64,000 nt of DNA from Ceratotherium simum simum (GCF_000283155.1 NW_004454239.1:8602820-8666819), one strand, 5' to 3'; positions 32,217 to 44,639 are shown, counted from the first letter of the stretch. Notes: generated by a model from the letters alone, not told the origin. Numbers and translations are program-made.

Positions 32217-32600
32217 GTTCATGTTGAGAACTTTGAAATTATTAAAGTACAAAAGTAGGATAATAAGTGCTCTTATTTCCACCATCCAAAATTATCAGAT
32301 GTTATATTTTGTCATATTTACATCCAGTTTTTTTTAAAGAAATAAAGTGAAAACAAGGCTACAGCCCTTTACAAGCAGCCCGAGTACCCTCTCCTTTCCC
32401 CTGTCCAGAGGAAACCACGGTCATGTACTTAATGTGCATCTTTCCAGCCTATTTGTAATACTCTGTATCATGCGTATGTTTGTATATACAAGTGTATGTG
32501 TGATGTTACATGTACATACAGTGTATCTGTGGTGTGATTTTTCACTGTGAAACTTGCTTTTCACTCAAAATTATATTTCTAAGGTGTCTCCAAATATACA
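32217..32600 (-). mobile_element. Old L1M fragment, antisense (tentative orientation)
   Basis: 'caaaattatcagatgttata', 'ccagaggaaaccacggtcat', 'gtatgtttgtatatacaagt', 'gtgtgatttttcactgtgaa' and 'acttgcttttcactcaaaat' match the L1M 3'-region pattern read on the complementary strand. Diverged. Confidence 0.5.
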
Positions 32601-32954
32601 TACATATATAGAGAGAATGACTGGGTCATAAAATTGTGTGCATTTGTAATGTGCTAGATGAGGACTGGCAAATGTGTCCTGTGAAGGGCTGTATAGTAAA
32701 CATTTATGTTCTCTGTTGCGACTACTCAACTCTGCCATTGCAGCACAAGAGCAGCCCTAGACGACATGTAAGTGAAAGCTAGGGCTCTGTTTCAATTGAA
32801 CTTGACTTAAAAAAAGTCCAGCAGTTAGCCTAGATTTGGCCTGCAGGCTGCAGTTTGCAGATCCCTGTGCTAAATACTGCCGAATACGAATGAAAAATGG
32901 AAAGAGAGTAGAAGTGGGTTTTGAAGACTGAGAAGGAGCACAAAGCCAAGACTC
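32601..32954. other. Unassigned stretch
   Basis: 32660-32880 resembles a MER-type sequence ('gatgaggactggcaaatgtg', 'ctgcaggctgcagtttgcag', 'atccctgtgctaaat') that I recall from old DNA-transposon relics but cannot name. No coding signal. Confidence 0.35.
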
Positions 32955-33000
32955 GGTGTGTGTGTGTGCACACGTGTGTGTGTGCGTGTGTGTGTGTGTC
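32955..33000. repeat. (GT)n microsatellite, interrupted
   Basis: Three GT runs separated by 'gcacac' and 'gc': 32955-32967, 32974-32983 and 32986-32999. Likely polymorphic. Creates a Val/Cys-rich start in the frame 32958-33284, which is spurious. Confidence 0.95.
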
Positions 33001-33550
33001 AGGAAGAGGAGACAGGGAGTGGGAGGCATTTTATGCAGAAAGAACTGCGTGTGCCAGGGGACAAAGGGGCGGAGAGGCGTAGCATATTCTGGCTTGCGCT
33101 GAATATCCGCACGCAGGAGGGAGAAGTAGGAGAGACGGCGAACAATGAGGCTGCACAGGGCTGGGGCCGTCTCCAGACTGCGGCACTTGGGCTTTATCCT
33201 GCAGGTGAAAGGTTTTCAAACAGGGGAGGGACAAGGTCAGATGTGTGTTGTAGACAGATGGGAAGAGTGCAGAGTGGAAAATAGATTGGAGAGGAGAAAG
33301 ACTGGAGGCATGGAAACCAATTACCAGGCTGTTGAAAGGGTTCGGGAGAGAAATGACACGCATCTGCAGTAGGACGAGGGTGGCAGGGACAGAGAGGGAG
33401 ACGGATTTAGAAATATTTAGAGGGCTAAAGCAGCAAAATCTGGATGGCAAAGATAGCTCTCTGCTTTCATTTTCTGGTTAAGAATCCTCGGAAGATGGTG
33501 GCATCCCTAACTGACATAGAGAAAATGGAAGGAATTGCAAATATGGAGGA
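33001..33550 (-). mobile_element. Long L2-associated repeat, antisense
   Basis: A continuous match to an ancient mammalian repeat read antisense: 'cttgggctttatcctgcagg', 'ttcaaacaggggagggacaa', 'gattggagaggagaaagact', 'ggaggcatggaaaccaatta', 'ccaggctgttgaaagggttc', 'gacggatttagaaatattta'. Its sense strand contains the 'gcctcctaactggtctccctgc' type coding tail that I associate with L2. Confidence 0.55.
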
Positions 33551-36289
33551 GAGAATGATTAATACACAATGCTGAGAAAACACCAAGACAGGAGCTAAGT
33601 GAAGATTTCGTGGAGGAAATAATATTTGGGTTAGGTTTAAAGGATGGAAGCAACAACAACAAAGGCTCCTGGTGGGAGAATGAGGAAGAAGAGCTCTACG
33701 GCGGGAAACTCCTGGCCGGGAGCAGCCGGATGAAGACACAAGCGGCATTCGGGGCCTGCAGGTTGGCTGGATGTGTCCACGTGCATAGGCGAGACACGGC
33801 GGTGGGCAAGGAGAACTGAGAGGTCAGTAGCCAGTGAGAGAAGAGCCGTCAGGCCCACGGAGGCAGTGGTAGTTGTTCCTTAGGGGCAAATGGGTGCTCT
33901 CGCGATGGGTGTGCAATTTGCATTTGCAGTGCACTAGATGTCGAATTACCCTCCACAGGGGAGTGAAGGTAAAGACAGGAAGAGGCACAGCAGACCTGTG
34001 TTTCAGCAAGATTAGTCACAGCCGTCAGATTGGAAGAAGGAAAATAAAGAAGTATATGATAAGGAGAAGAGAGAGAGGGAATGTAAGAAAGGGAAAGAGG
34101 GGAGGACATCTTTGGAGAGAAGACCTGGGTAAAGCAAAGCTCTTTGTAGAGCCCAGCAAACAATCAGAACCCCAGGAGGCAAGGTGAACTTGGACTTTCT
34201 GTGTCTGAGCGCTCAGGACTGATGATCAATAAGAGCTCCGTCTTCAGGCGCCCAGGGAACGTGCGGACTGATGCACGTGTGAGCAGCAGCCGCTCCCCCT
34301 CAACTGCCCTGTCCTCCTCCCTCTGGCGTCGGGAACGTGATCCCACTGAAAGTGGAATCAGTGAATCTTCCCCATAGCAAGAGCGTAAGCATCCCACCTG
34401 GAGTTACTCACGTCCTCCCCGGTGGCGTGCTCCTCCCCAGGTGTCTCCATAATACACCTGGGGGAGATCCTCCGCCTCCCCCAAAGGGTCAAGGTGCCAG
34501 CCCTCTGTCAGGAACTATCTGGCTACCTTCTACTCACACCTCCGTGCTCACGCTCCACTCCCCACTGTCCCTGCCCCTCCACCCCTGGTTTGCGTCCTAC
34601 CACAGGCCCTGAGTCCTGGGTTCAGCCACAAGGAGTCTGGCAGGAAACAGGCAGTTGTGAGAAGAGGAGTGTTCTCTCCTGTGGAGTCCCTGGGATGGCT
34701 CTGCCCTTCGAGAAAAGGTCTGTGCTCCCCTCTAGGGACCTGTGCTCCCAGGTTCTGTCACCAGCCTCCTCTTGTCCCTTCCAACCAGGGTGTTCACCAG
34801 GCTGCACCCGCTGGCCAGGGTCCCTGCACAGCCTGTGTTGTCCCCATACCCGCCACCTGTGTAGTTTTCCTCTTTTACCTGAACTTCCCTCAGATGATCC
34901 TAATTTGAGCGTGCTCTTTCCTATTGGGACCACAGCCGATGCAGAGCTCACTGAGAGGCCTGCTCTGCTTGGTGACACATCACATTCCTCTGCCTGTGGT
35001 CTCATCACCCAGGGGACAGGCTCCCTCTGTGTGCAAAAGTCATTTCCAAATGAAGCCCATTTTCCCACTGGTGTACATTTTGAATAAGACATTTGTTTGT
35101 CTCAGTCCTGGGTGGGGAGAGGGCTTCTATAAAGTTTGGTGATAACTTCAGACTAGTTGGTCATGTCTTATGACCTCTAGAAGCCACTCAGCCATTCCCC
35201 CTTTGTCAATGTTCCCAGTCCCCACAACTCATCCATTAGCAATCAACCTCCCCCTTTCCCTGAAATATGAGAAATTCTCCAACTTTCCTCCTTTTTCCTG
35301 GGTGCTTCACCTCATTCCATATTGTTATTAGGTACAAATTTCTCATCAACAAGACATTTTGGAATGGGGGCCTCAGAACATTGTACCTTCAGCTTACAGG
35401 AAATAAATGACTTCTCAAAGTCCCTCAGCCCCCCAGGAGAAAGCAGTATTAGAGAAGGCTATGGACAGAGCCCTGACTTTTCTCCCGAGCTTGGAGCAGT
35501 GCTAAATATCTGTACACAGTGCAAGTCCTCCTCTCTGCCTCCACCTCACCACCCACTTCCAGACATACACAGTCATTTGTGGACATCCTGTAGTGATACT
35601 GCTATTAGCATTTTGTAGAATATTTCTTGAGTTTACTCTGTGCTTTTCAACAGGATAATGTAAAGTACACTGGCCTACACCTTATTTTCCACTCAAAACC
35701 TATATCTTGGGAATTTTTCCATAGTAACACATCCAGAACCCCTTGAGGATCTAAATAGGAGGCAGTGAGTTTGAACATGTGCAAAACTCTGGTCCTGTGA
35801 GCTGGAGATCCTGGATGACAGACAGTTGAAAGAATTCTCAGGCCACCAGAATGATGCATCAGGGTGCCCACCAACTCCTTGAATTCACCAAGGTGATCTC
35901 AAAGGGTAAGGCCCTCCCCACTCAGGAGTAAGTCTCTCCTTTCCACAGAGCCTGGAGGCACAGCTTGCCCCTCTTAGCCTGGGATGCAACCACGCTAATG
36001 GCTCCACACTCATCGTCACACAAAGATTGTCCTGGTTCAGGGCTGTTTGCTTCCAGAGCCATTTCTTGCTCTTCCCCGGCTCTGCTTTGCATGAAAGAGG
36101 ACTAACACCCGCAGGCTGAGCTCCCGGCTCTGGTGTGAGCTGGCCTCCACCTGTGTCCAGCCAGCAGGACACTGCAGTCAGAGTTTGCGGTGAGGACAGA
36201 GAGGCACAGGGTCTCTCCTCCTCGCTCTCTTCCTTGGTAGGGGAGGGGATCCAGCAGCAGCTCTACCCCGTCCACAGCCCCCGCTCCCG
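33551..36289. other. Long stretch without a recognised gene
   Basis: 33600-34170 is purine-rich on the plus strand. The frame 34422-35087 (221 codons, plus) lies in C/T-rich DNA and overlaps 35092-34622 (156 codons, minus); neither has a domain. 35640-35720 resembles diverged antisense L1. 35880-36180 has short frames only. Confidence 0.4.
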
Positions 36290-36530
36290 TTGGACAGGCC
36301 TGCTGTGCTTTGAGCTTCTGCCAGTGACCTGGGCCCCTGAGCTCCCCAGCCTTCTCCCCTCAGCCCTGGGGTGGTGTAACTTCCTGGCTTGCTCATCTCT
36401 GGTTTCCTCACTGTCCCCTGTTGGCTTCTCAGCTCACCTATCACCTGTGTAATTAATGCCTTGCCTTAAATTTTCTCTGTTAGACACACTTCGAGTGGAC
36501 TCTGCTTCCTAGATCAGACCCTGACTGACA
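36290..36530 (+). repeat. LTR-like dispersed repeat, copy 1 (unclassified)
   Basis: Shares an ordered set of motifs with 44640-45078: a 'cctggggtggtgtaacttcc' type segment, 'ctgtgtaattaatgccttgc', 'cttaaattttctctgttaga' and the terminal 'gaccctgactgacact'. The layout (promoter-like C/T block, 'taatta...ttaaa', then the end) suggests an LTR or 3' end of an old retroelement. I cannot name the family. Confidence 0.45.
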
Positions 36531-37029
36531 CTGAGACCAGTGGAGGTGACCTGAGTCTTACCTGCCACACCAAGCAGGCAGGAACACAGCACACCCTCTT
36601 CACAGCCTCCCACGCCCCATCGAGAGGGGTCTAGTTCACAGCTCTGAAGGCCTGGCCTCTGCCACCTTCGTTCTCCCCTGGCACCTGGCTCTGGGTCAGC
36701 CTGGGCTTTAAGCCGTACTCCTTGGGCAGCAGACACTGGGGCGCAGGCCCAGCCGGCTGACATGCTGAGGGATGCCTGGCAAGACCACATCAGACTCACT
36801 TCAGCACTCCTGGGGGGTCTCTCGCTCATGGTGAAGCTCCAGCTACTGCCGACCCCTGGCTGCCGTCCATGCTGCCTGTGTCCTAAGATGTCGGCGTGGC
36901 ACCGCTGTGTTCGCAAGCGCTGGAGAGGCTCAGGAGACACTGAGATCACCTGGACCCTGTCCTGCTTTCCAGAAGATCACAGTCCAGTCAGGACAGGCCT
37001 CCCGACAGCAGTGAGCCTGACGGGAGCGG
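36531..37029. other. Unassigned stretch
   Basis: Overlapping frames 36949-36509 (minus) and 36762-37124 (plus), none recognised. Confidence 0.4.
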
Positions 37030-37125
37030 AAACCATGTCTACTTTCTCACCAACATGTCCCCCATGCCCAGCAGAGCACCCAGCCATGGTGGTGCTCAGC
37101 TCATATTTGCTGAAAGCAGAATGAT
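37030..37125 (+). mobile_element. L2 LINE 3' end, sense
   Basis: 'catgtctactttctcaccaa', 'catgcccagcagagcaccca' and 'tggtgctcagctcatatttg' + 'ctgaaa' correspond to the L2 end ('ccccagcgcctagcaca...ggtgctcaataaatatttgctgaa'). Confidence 0.65.
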
Positions 37126-37534
37126 TAAAATCATACAATGGGCCGTGTAACACAAAAGTGAAGTAAGCGGTACATGCACAGCTGAAGGGTGACTGTCCAG
37201 TCTGCAGGAGCCAGGGGCTGGCCACCCAGGAGCCAGGTTCTTCCTTCGTTTCTTTTCCAAGACACGATACCACTCTGCATTTGACTTTGAGTATGGGGAT
37301 ATCCCACCAGAAGGTGCCAGAAGGAGAAAATGGTGATTGTGGTGGGGGCAGAGTTATAACACCCAGGTCCTCAGGAGCTCTCTGCCTTCTTAGGAGACCA
37401 GCTCTGACACACGAAGAGTCATCTTCTGGGTGGTTGTGGGCTGACCGAGGGCTGTTCTTATCGAGGAAGGAGACGCTGGTGCGTGTCGGGCCTTCCTGCT
37501 CTTTCTCCTCTTCCTCCATCTGATTAGAGCCCAC

Positions 37535-37745
37535 ACAGAATGCACACTGTGTGTTAAATACTGCCCCAAGCACTTGATGTGTATTAAATTACTTAATTCC
37601 CACCTACTGAGATAGGCACTCTTATTAGGCTCACTTTAGAGTTGAGAAAACTGAGACCCAGAGCGTTGAAGGACCTTTCCAAGAATCATGCAGTTCGTGA
37701 AGGGCTGAGTCAGTTTGAACCCCAGCAGTGGGCCTCTAGAGCCCC
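37535..37745 (-). mobile_element. MIR SINE, antisense, near full length
   Basis: 'aaatactgccccaagcactt', 'gatgtgtattaaattactta', 'ataggcactcttattaggct', 'gttgagaaaactgagaccca' and 'gagtcagtttgaaccccagc' cover the MIR from its 3' section through the tRNA-like part. Confidence 0.8.
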
Positions 37746-38824
37746 TTGTTGTGCTGTCTGCAGATGGCAGGTCTCTGGGTGATGGATTTCATATGAGTCA
37801 GTAGAGACCCTGAAGCCCAAAGCAGATGAGATTGTGGCCCACTTACACTGATGTGGAAGGTCATCGGTGTAGGACTAAATCTCAGCCCTGGGAGCTCCTT
37901 GTCTAGGCCTCCTCCTATGTTTGTTGGCTGATGTTCCTTAAATAATAGCAGGAAACTTACCAAAACAATGAATGGAGCATTCTGTAATGTTCAGTGGGCA
38001 GAGATGGGTCCAGAAGTGGGTTGTCCCGGAGACTCAGGTAAAGTTCTTGGTGGTTTATTTTGCCAGCAAAGGAAGCAAGAATCTATTTACCAGCTAGTTA
38101 GAGCTTCAATTCACTTAGTTTTCAACTTCTCCTGTTACTTTTTCACCCTGGTTCAGGATTACAATGTGGCAGGAGACAGATGGGAAGCACAAGAAAACCC
38201 CAGCTCAACTTAGGGAGACCTAGGCCACAGGAGGGAGGAACCATGATGTGCTTTTCAAGCACAGGCCAGGCAGAAGCAAGGTTCAGCTGGGGAGCAGAGG
38301 AAGCTGGAAAGAGAAGGTGACCCCTGGGCAGGCCTTGCAGGGTGAGTAGCTTTGGGACATCATTGTGAACAGGTAAGAGGGAGGCAATCCAGAGGAGGGC
38401 GTGGAGGATGTCACGTGGTTTAACTCAGCTGCAGCACAGGACTCAAGGCTGATTAGTGGGAGAGGAAGGCAGGAAGGCTGGCTCAGGCGCAGCAGGGGAA
38501 GACCTTCAAGGCCTCACAAATGGACTTGTTCTATCCAGTGAGGCAGTGTTTCCCAAAGCATGGGACGGAGATCACTGGTGGGGTGCCACAGAATTTTACG
38601 GGTTTATGAACATCGCATAAGAGAGCACAGAAGTGAAAAGTAGGTAACTTTAACATAATGTGATTCATTCCTAGTCCCTTTTTATACCAAGGAGGGTGCC
38701 TTTAATATTGTCCTAGCATTTGTTAATCTCCCTTTTTACCAAATGAGAGCAGGCCTCACACTTAGAGCCTTAAGCAACAATACAAAGAATGTGATAGGAC
38801 AGCTTTGTATATTTGATATTTTAT
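37746..38824. other. Unassigned stretch with diverged repeat texture
   Basis: 38225-38540 has the purine-rich texture of the L2-associated repeat but I cannot anchor it. 38546-38640 begins 'cagtgtttcccaaagcatgg', reminiscent of hAT relics. No coding signal. Confidence 0.35.
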
Positions 38825-39040
38825 AGTCATGCCCCACATAATGACATTTTGGTCAACGATGGACCACATCTATGACAGTGGTCCCATAAGATGAGTAGCA
38901 TACAGCCTAGGTGTGTAGTAGGCTATACCATCTAGATTTGTGTAAGTACACTCTGTGATGTTCGCACAATGATGAACTTGCCTAACAATGCATTTCTCAG
39001 AATGTATCCCCATCGTTAAGCAATGCATGTCTGTATGTAT
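38825..39040. mobile_element. DNA transposon relic (TA-flanked, Tigger-like)
   Basis: Starts 'tagtcatgccccacataatg', 'acattttggtcaacgatgga', with 'gtggtcccataagat', 'cagcctaggtgtgtagtagg', 'ctataccatctagatttgtg' and 'taagtacactctgtgatgtt' inside. It ends 'ccatcgttaagcaatgcatg' + 'tctgta'. The ends are imperfect inverted repeats. Internally deleted; cannot encode a transposase. The family name is not certain. Confidence 0.65.
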
Positions 39041-39328
39041 ATTTATGGTTATATTTCATTTGTGGAACATAATAGTAGTTTTCTGCTTATGGTAGTTATA
39101 ATTTCCTTTTAAAAGAGAGTTATTGAAGTAAAAGAGGAGTAGATGTAAAGAAGGATATTAAATAATGTTGCAAATGGTTTAAGGATATGATGAATATTGT
39201 GAAAAAGATGCCTGTTGGTAAGAAGAGGGAATGAAATCTTGTGAGTGGAATGAGAAGCTCTAGATGCTTTTAGAAAAGTCAGTGTTAGTCTGGGGCAGGA
39301 CAAGGATGGTGATGAAATTAGAATATGC
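39041..39328. other. AT-rich stretch before an ERE
   Basis: No gene or repeat recognised. 39329-39340 (AGAGGGAGATTT) is the left copy of the imperfect duplication of the following SINE. Confidence 0.4.
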
Positions 39329-39340
39329 AGAGGGAGATTT

Positions 39341-39608
39341 TTTTTTTCTTTTTATGTATATATGTATATTTTGGGGAGGAAGACTGGCCCTGAGCTAACA
39401 TCTGTGGCCAATCTTCCTCTTTTTGCTGAGGAAGATTGTCCCTGAGCTAATATCCGTGCCCAACTTCCTCTATTTTGTATGTGGGATGCTGCCACAGCAT
39501 GGCTTGATGAGCAGTGTGTAGGTCCATGCCTGGGATCTGAACTTGCGAGCCCTGGGCCATGAAAGCGGAACACGTGAACTTAACCACTACACCACCAGGC
39601 CGGCCCCG
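39341..39608 (-). mobile_element. ERE (equine tRNA-derived SINE), full length
   Basis: T-rich start (39338-39347), then 'gaggaagactggccctgagc', 'tgaggaagattgtccctgag' (second body copy), 'gggatgctgccacagcatgg' and the antisense tRNA-like head ending 'cactacaccaccaggccggc'. Flanks AGAGGGAGATTT (39329-39340) and AGAGGATGATTT (39609-39620) form an imperfect 12-bp target-site duplication. More diverged than the copies at 8669 and 45093. Confidence 0.93.
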
Positions 39609-39620
39609 AGAGGATGATTT

Positions 39621-41754
39621 AACAAGGGACTAGTAATAGTGTGGGGGCCAAGTGTTCAACAGCTTCACAGATAGTATGGTAACCTGGGGCTAGTGGCAGG
39701 CCTAGGCCCAAAGGAATTTGGAGAGGGCGTTATTTTCAGAACCAGAGGAGAGTATCCTGGAGAGAAAGCCTCTTTCAGAGGAGCTGTGACCTTCACTGGA
39801 GGGAGACAACCAGCCTGTGATGACCATGCAGAAAAGCAGTGGGAGAATAAATATCCTAACTTCATTCTCCTCCCTCACTTGGATCTCCTGCCAGCCCCAA
39901 GCCCCCTAGTTGGCTAAATTCAACCCAGAGAGAGGACAGGGGAGACCTCTGATGTGTCCCATGTGGGCCAGCATGCAGGACACAGAGAAAGGTGGAGAAG
40001 GGTGGGCAGGGGGTCTGGAGAACCAAATGGAAGGTGTCTGGCCCAGAGGGTGATTGGAGCAGACTTTTGGGAAGTGTATTGTGACGGCAGTGCGTGTGCA
40101 ATACGTCAGAGCAAATGAGGTATCATGAAGGGAGATTAGTAAAGGAAGCTGTTACAATAATCAAGTTATGAAAACCTGAACTATAGCATGAGCAGTGGGA
40201 TGAGAAAGGGGGCAGGAACTGGGCATATTCTGGAACAGGGTTGAGAGCTTGACAACAAACAATATTTAAGGATCGTTTCACAACTCGCATCACTCCCAGA
40301 ACAGCCCTTCCAAGCTGTGGAGTGCAGAGCTCTCAGCCACCCCAGGGACTGAGGAGCAGCATTCAATGGTGCCAAGCAAGGCCCGCCTTTGGGAAATGGG
40401 CATGATTTCTGCCCTCAGAAATGTCTTCCTAATCCTGTTGGTAAATCTCATACACAGTGATTTATTAAGATCTTGTTTTGATTTCATAACATGATTTTAC
40501 AGAACGTTTACTGAATAAATATAGCAGAGCCCAGACACAGGCTGCTGTGCCAGTTATAGATCTGCCATCAATTGGGTGACTAGTAGCTCTAAAAAGGCAG
40601 CCTGGAGCCAAACTGAGAGGGTCTGGATTCTTGAAACCTTGATTCCAAAGCACTTACAGAAAAGAAATGGTTCTGTCCAGTTGGCCTCCACTCAGCTCAG
40701 TGGAAATCCATTCTGGGGCCACGAAGGTAGAAGCAACAGTATCAGGCCTCCCTCATCTCCAGGTGCTGCAGAGCAAGCGCACCTAATGCGGGGCTAGAGG
40801 ATCCGTCCTCATGAGACCTCAGCACAGAGCATGGCGGGTTTCTGTAAACGGAAACTTTCATGCGTCATGAACGCATGGGAAATGAAGACATCAGACCCCA
40901 CTGTCGCCTCAGCCGTTGTGAGGGGAATGTGTCAGACATTCAGGGAGCCTGGGATGGCCAGATACTGATCTGGGTGAAGATGTCTAAATCATTCCCCGAA
41001 GGGAAAATTCGCGGTGAGAGCCCAGGAGCAGAGACGAACTCCTGCCCCGCTGAGTCCAGGTTCTCCCTCCATGCCCAGAGGGGAGCTCGCCCTGGAGCTG
41101 ACGGTGCTTAGTGACCAGGAGACCTCACCTCCCATCTGCACAAAAGGGGCCACAGTCATGGCAGGGAAGTTGGTGGCAGCTCCAGATGTATACTCTGCCA
41201 CTGTAACAGCTCCAAGCAAGTCCCAGCCTAGCACCTCAGTGACCACCACTTTCCAGACGGCCTGCCTCAGACTTCCCCGGGAAAATTGTCTGGACATAAG
41301 GTGCTAACACCACATTCAAAGGAGAGGAGTCATTGATACAAGTTGCTGATTTTAAAATGTGTGCCCTCTTCGTTACTCACATGAAGCCCACCCACTGAGG
41401 AGGTTAAACCACTACATGGGGGCTTCATGCAGCAAGCCCCTCACCTGGAGACTGATCCGCACTGCCACCGCAGAAAGCAGAGAGCCTTGAGGTACCTGAG
41501 GGTGGGTCACCGTTACTAATCCCCCCACCCCTAAATTCAAACCCAGGGTGGCACAGTGTATGGGAAAGGGCAATTAATCATGAATGAGGACGCCCATGTT
41601 CCAGCCCCAGGTCTGCCCCTCAGTTGCCAGTATCTGTCCACTCCCTCACCCCCTATCGACACACACACACCCTAGAAAGTTAGTTTCTCCCTCTCCTGGA
41701 CTCACTGAACCTTTCATCTCTTGATATCGAGGTCATCTTATTATTTCAATTTAA
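39621..41754. other. Long stretch without a recognised gene
   Basis: 40130-40215 has a short antisense L2-like run ('gctgttacaataatcaagtt', 'cctgaactatagcatgagca'). 40490-41310 has mixed composition with frames on both strands (40860-41111 plus; 41297-40989 minus; 41014-41307 plus). No domain recognised. Confidence 0.4.
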
Positions 41755-41876
41755 TTTTGAGTGAATAACTAAAAGTTTGTAGAGTCCCACCATGTTTCAG
41801 GCCCTGTGCCATATGCTGAGAACACCTCAACAAATACAATGTGCTTAGCCTTTGTTCTCATAGAGTTTGCGGTCAC
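41755..41876 (-). mobile_element. L2 LINE 3' end, antisense
   Basis: 'accatgtttcaggccctgtg', 'ccatatgctgagaacacctc', 'tgttctcatagagtttgcgg' match the complement of the L2 3' terminus. Lies head to head with the following sense L2 end. Confidence 0.55.
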
Positions 41877-41992
41877 GTCTTTTCCTTTCCTAAAAAGGGG
41901 TCTCCTTAAGAACAGGGGCTGTGGATTATTCCTCTCTTTTTGCATAGTGCCTAGCAGGATGCTCTGAATCTAACAGATGTCAAATAACCATA
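41877..41992 (+). mobile_element. L2 LINE 3' end, sense
   Basis: 'aagaacaggggctgtggatt', 'tttgcatagtgcctagcagg' and 'atgctctgaatctaacag' correspond to the L2 end ('gggcagggacc...cccagcgcctagcacagtgc'). Confidence 0.55.
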
Positions 41993-44429
41993 TCAGGTTA
42001 TACAGCGGCAGAGTTGGGAGCCAGGAGGTCAAAGAGAGAACAAGTAACATGAAGGAGAAGGTGATATTCTGTATCCTAGGGAAACAGTGTTCAAGTAACT
42101 CCGAGTTTAGATTCCCTTGCTCTCCATTAGTGTCCTACGGTGATGACTGTAATAAATGTCTCTGAGATGCATTACACAGAGCAGGTTTACTCTCTACAAC
42201 AGGAGTTTCTCATTTTTCCCTGCCTATATCAGCAGTGGCATTGATAGTATTTAAATATGGTACAAGAATAGTGGGGCAGAGGACCAGAGTAAGATACCAT
42301 TTGCCTTTATTGTTTAACGTCCCAAGACAGGTAGTGTTGGCTAAAGGCTGGGGGATGTGGGGTACACTTTCTAACACATTTCTGACTCTCCCGGCTCTCA
42401 CCTCCACACCTCTGAGGTCTTGACGCCTGTTTCCCCATTCCTTTTAGCGTTCAATGAAAAGAGTGCTTTCTCTAGTGAATCCCACGTTTCTGCAGGGTCA
42501 GGCCAGCCTGTTGGTACAGGCTGGGTCACGCTCACAGTAAAGGCATTGACTTCCTGGCTCATGTCACCACATGCTCATGTAGTCCAGCTCCTTGAAAGGT
42601 CCCCTAATATTCCTGGGAGTCTCTATAAGTTGTCTCTTTTGAGACAAACAGCTCTCCTACCTGCTGCTTCATTTTCATCACTTCACTCATCACTAGAATG
42701 CTCGATCCCTGGTGCAGCCGCGGTTCTGGGGTAGTCTGTGGCCAAATCAATGAGTTCATTTTCTCTGTGTCCCTCTCTGCTCCTCGGGCCTCACGTTAGT
42801 ATTGCTTATGCCCCCATATCTCGTATGATGCTCATGACGTAGATCTTGTGGTTCTTACTCATATCCCTTGCTCTCTCCCTAGGACCCAAAACCATTTCTC
42901 AGGGGCTGGACTCCAGTCTGTATTCAGAATTATTTCCCACTTGTGTTGGCAAACCCTTCACAGCTGATTCAAGCTGGCTGCACGTGATGCCTTCTTCTTT
43001 TAGGACTGCTCCTTTCCCAGAAGGTTCTTAAATCTTCATGTAATTGTAATTCCATAGGACTTAGCATACATTTTCTGGATATGCTCAGAGGTGGCTGAAT
43101 CCCAGAGGTCGACAAAGCAGAGGCCGAGCTTAAAATCTCTACTACGGTGTCAGGATGTATACATACCTACAGCTCCCCTCCGCACGCATGGTGACAATAT
43201 ATTGCTACACGTTTCCTCTAATATCGCAGAAACAATCTCTGTTCAGCAGATCCCAAGTGGAATTTTTCGGAGTGTATGTTGAGTCTTATACAAATAATAA
43301 AAGAAAAGTTGCTCCTTTTCATATTTTTTTCTAAGGGAATGCAAGCCCCTCCTGGGTGCCCTGCTCTAAGTTTGCTATGTACGTAGAATGCAGTATGAGC
43401 CACACCCTCCAGAGTTGTGTCACATGACATCCTTGTTCCTTTGAAGAGACACCAAAATACTTAAATTTCCTAATTCCTCTGCATTCTGTCTTGAAATCTA
43501 GTCTAGACTACAGTTCAGGCACTGTCTGCCCATCAGAATAGCAGTGCAGTAACTTTAAGAGAAGAAGCATGCGCTTCTGCAGCTTTCAAACACCTCTCCA
43601 TTCAGAGCACTAACAACTTTGACCTCATTAAGCTATTTTTGAGCTATACTCAAAAAAGAGATGTGACTTATGGGATCAATTCAATTAGAGTGAAGAGATT
43701 GCAAAGAAAGGGAACAGAAATAATAGAAAAAGAAGGTGTGCCAAGCCCAGTAGCTGTGAGTGGCCTGCCTCTCCCATCCGTCTGTAAAACACTTGATGGC
43801 CCAGTCGTCAGGGAGGGTTGATGAAGAATCTCCCTGGGCAGCAATGTGGAGGACGCTGTGTTGGGGCTCCCGCTTTATGTGTGTGGAAGATGTGACAGGA
43901 GGAGAAATTAGTGCTGCGTTCATGAGGGAATCTTGTCCTACGAGACCCAGCTTTATCTGAATCCGTCATGGGGAACATCAGTTAGAAGAAAGGTAGATTT
44001 GAGAAGAGAGAGCCACGGAATGAAATCACAATGTGGGCAGAGATGCTGCTGAAGGAAAATCCCTGAAACTTGTTTCCCGTACTACAGGCTGCAGCATGGA
44101 TTTCCCATGTGTCAGAAATAGATCTTCCCTACAGTCTGAGCCTAACATGGTGAAAAGAGCAATGTCTTATACATAATACGGAATGTGAGTATATGTCCAC
44201 TGAAGTCCAAGTAGCAGTCCAAAAAGTGTCTAGCCTTCCCAGATTTCTCTAGGTTAGTGCCTGTTTTATACACCCTGATCTAGCCATCCCTGCTAGATGA
44301 TTGTGATAGAGACGGAGTCCTTCACTGAATGTCATTAATTTGCCTGTGTGTATGTGAGTGCGTGTGTGTAGTTAAACTTGTACCAATGACTTTGATTATT
44401 TTATGTAAGTATCTGTAAAAGAAGATTCC
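41993..44429. other. Long stretch without a recognised gene
   Basis: Short frames only (42420-42734 plus is the longest, 104 codons). No confident repeat. The C/T-rich block 42420-43060 has the texture of an old LTR but no family could be assigned. A GT-rich tract lies at 44341-44370. Confidence 0.35.
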
Positions 44430-44639
44430 CCATCATCATTCATTTATATTATTATTATTACTACTGGTATTTTGCTATCTCATCTCTTTATTCTTCCAGA
44501 TGAATTTAAGAATTACTTCATAAAATTTCCTCAATTCTTATTAGTATTGTAATTGAAATAATATTAAATCTATAAATTAATCTGGGAGAGTTGACATTTT
44601 TTCATTCAATTTCCCATTTAGGGAAATGTATGGTGCTCT
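44430..44639 (-). mobile_element. L1 fragment, antisense
   Basis: 'attattattattactactgg', 'cttccagatgaatttaagaa', 'aatattaaatctataaatta', 'atctgggagagttgacattt' follow antisense L1 ORF2 ('tgaatctatagatt...gacattttaacaatat'). Likely the same antisense L1 as 45390-45620, separated by later insertions. Confidence 0.6.

Noticed and set aside
34422..35087. 221-codon sense frame
   Set aside because: C/T-rich low-complexity composition, overlapped by a 156-codon frame on the other strand, no recognisable domain.
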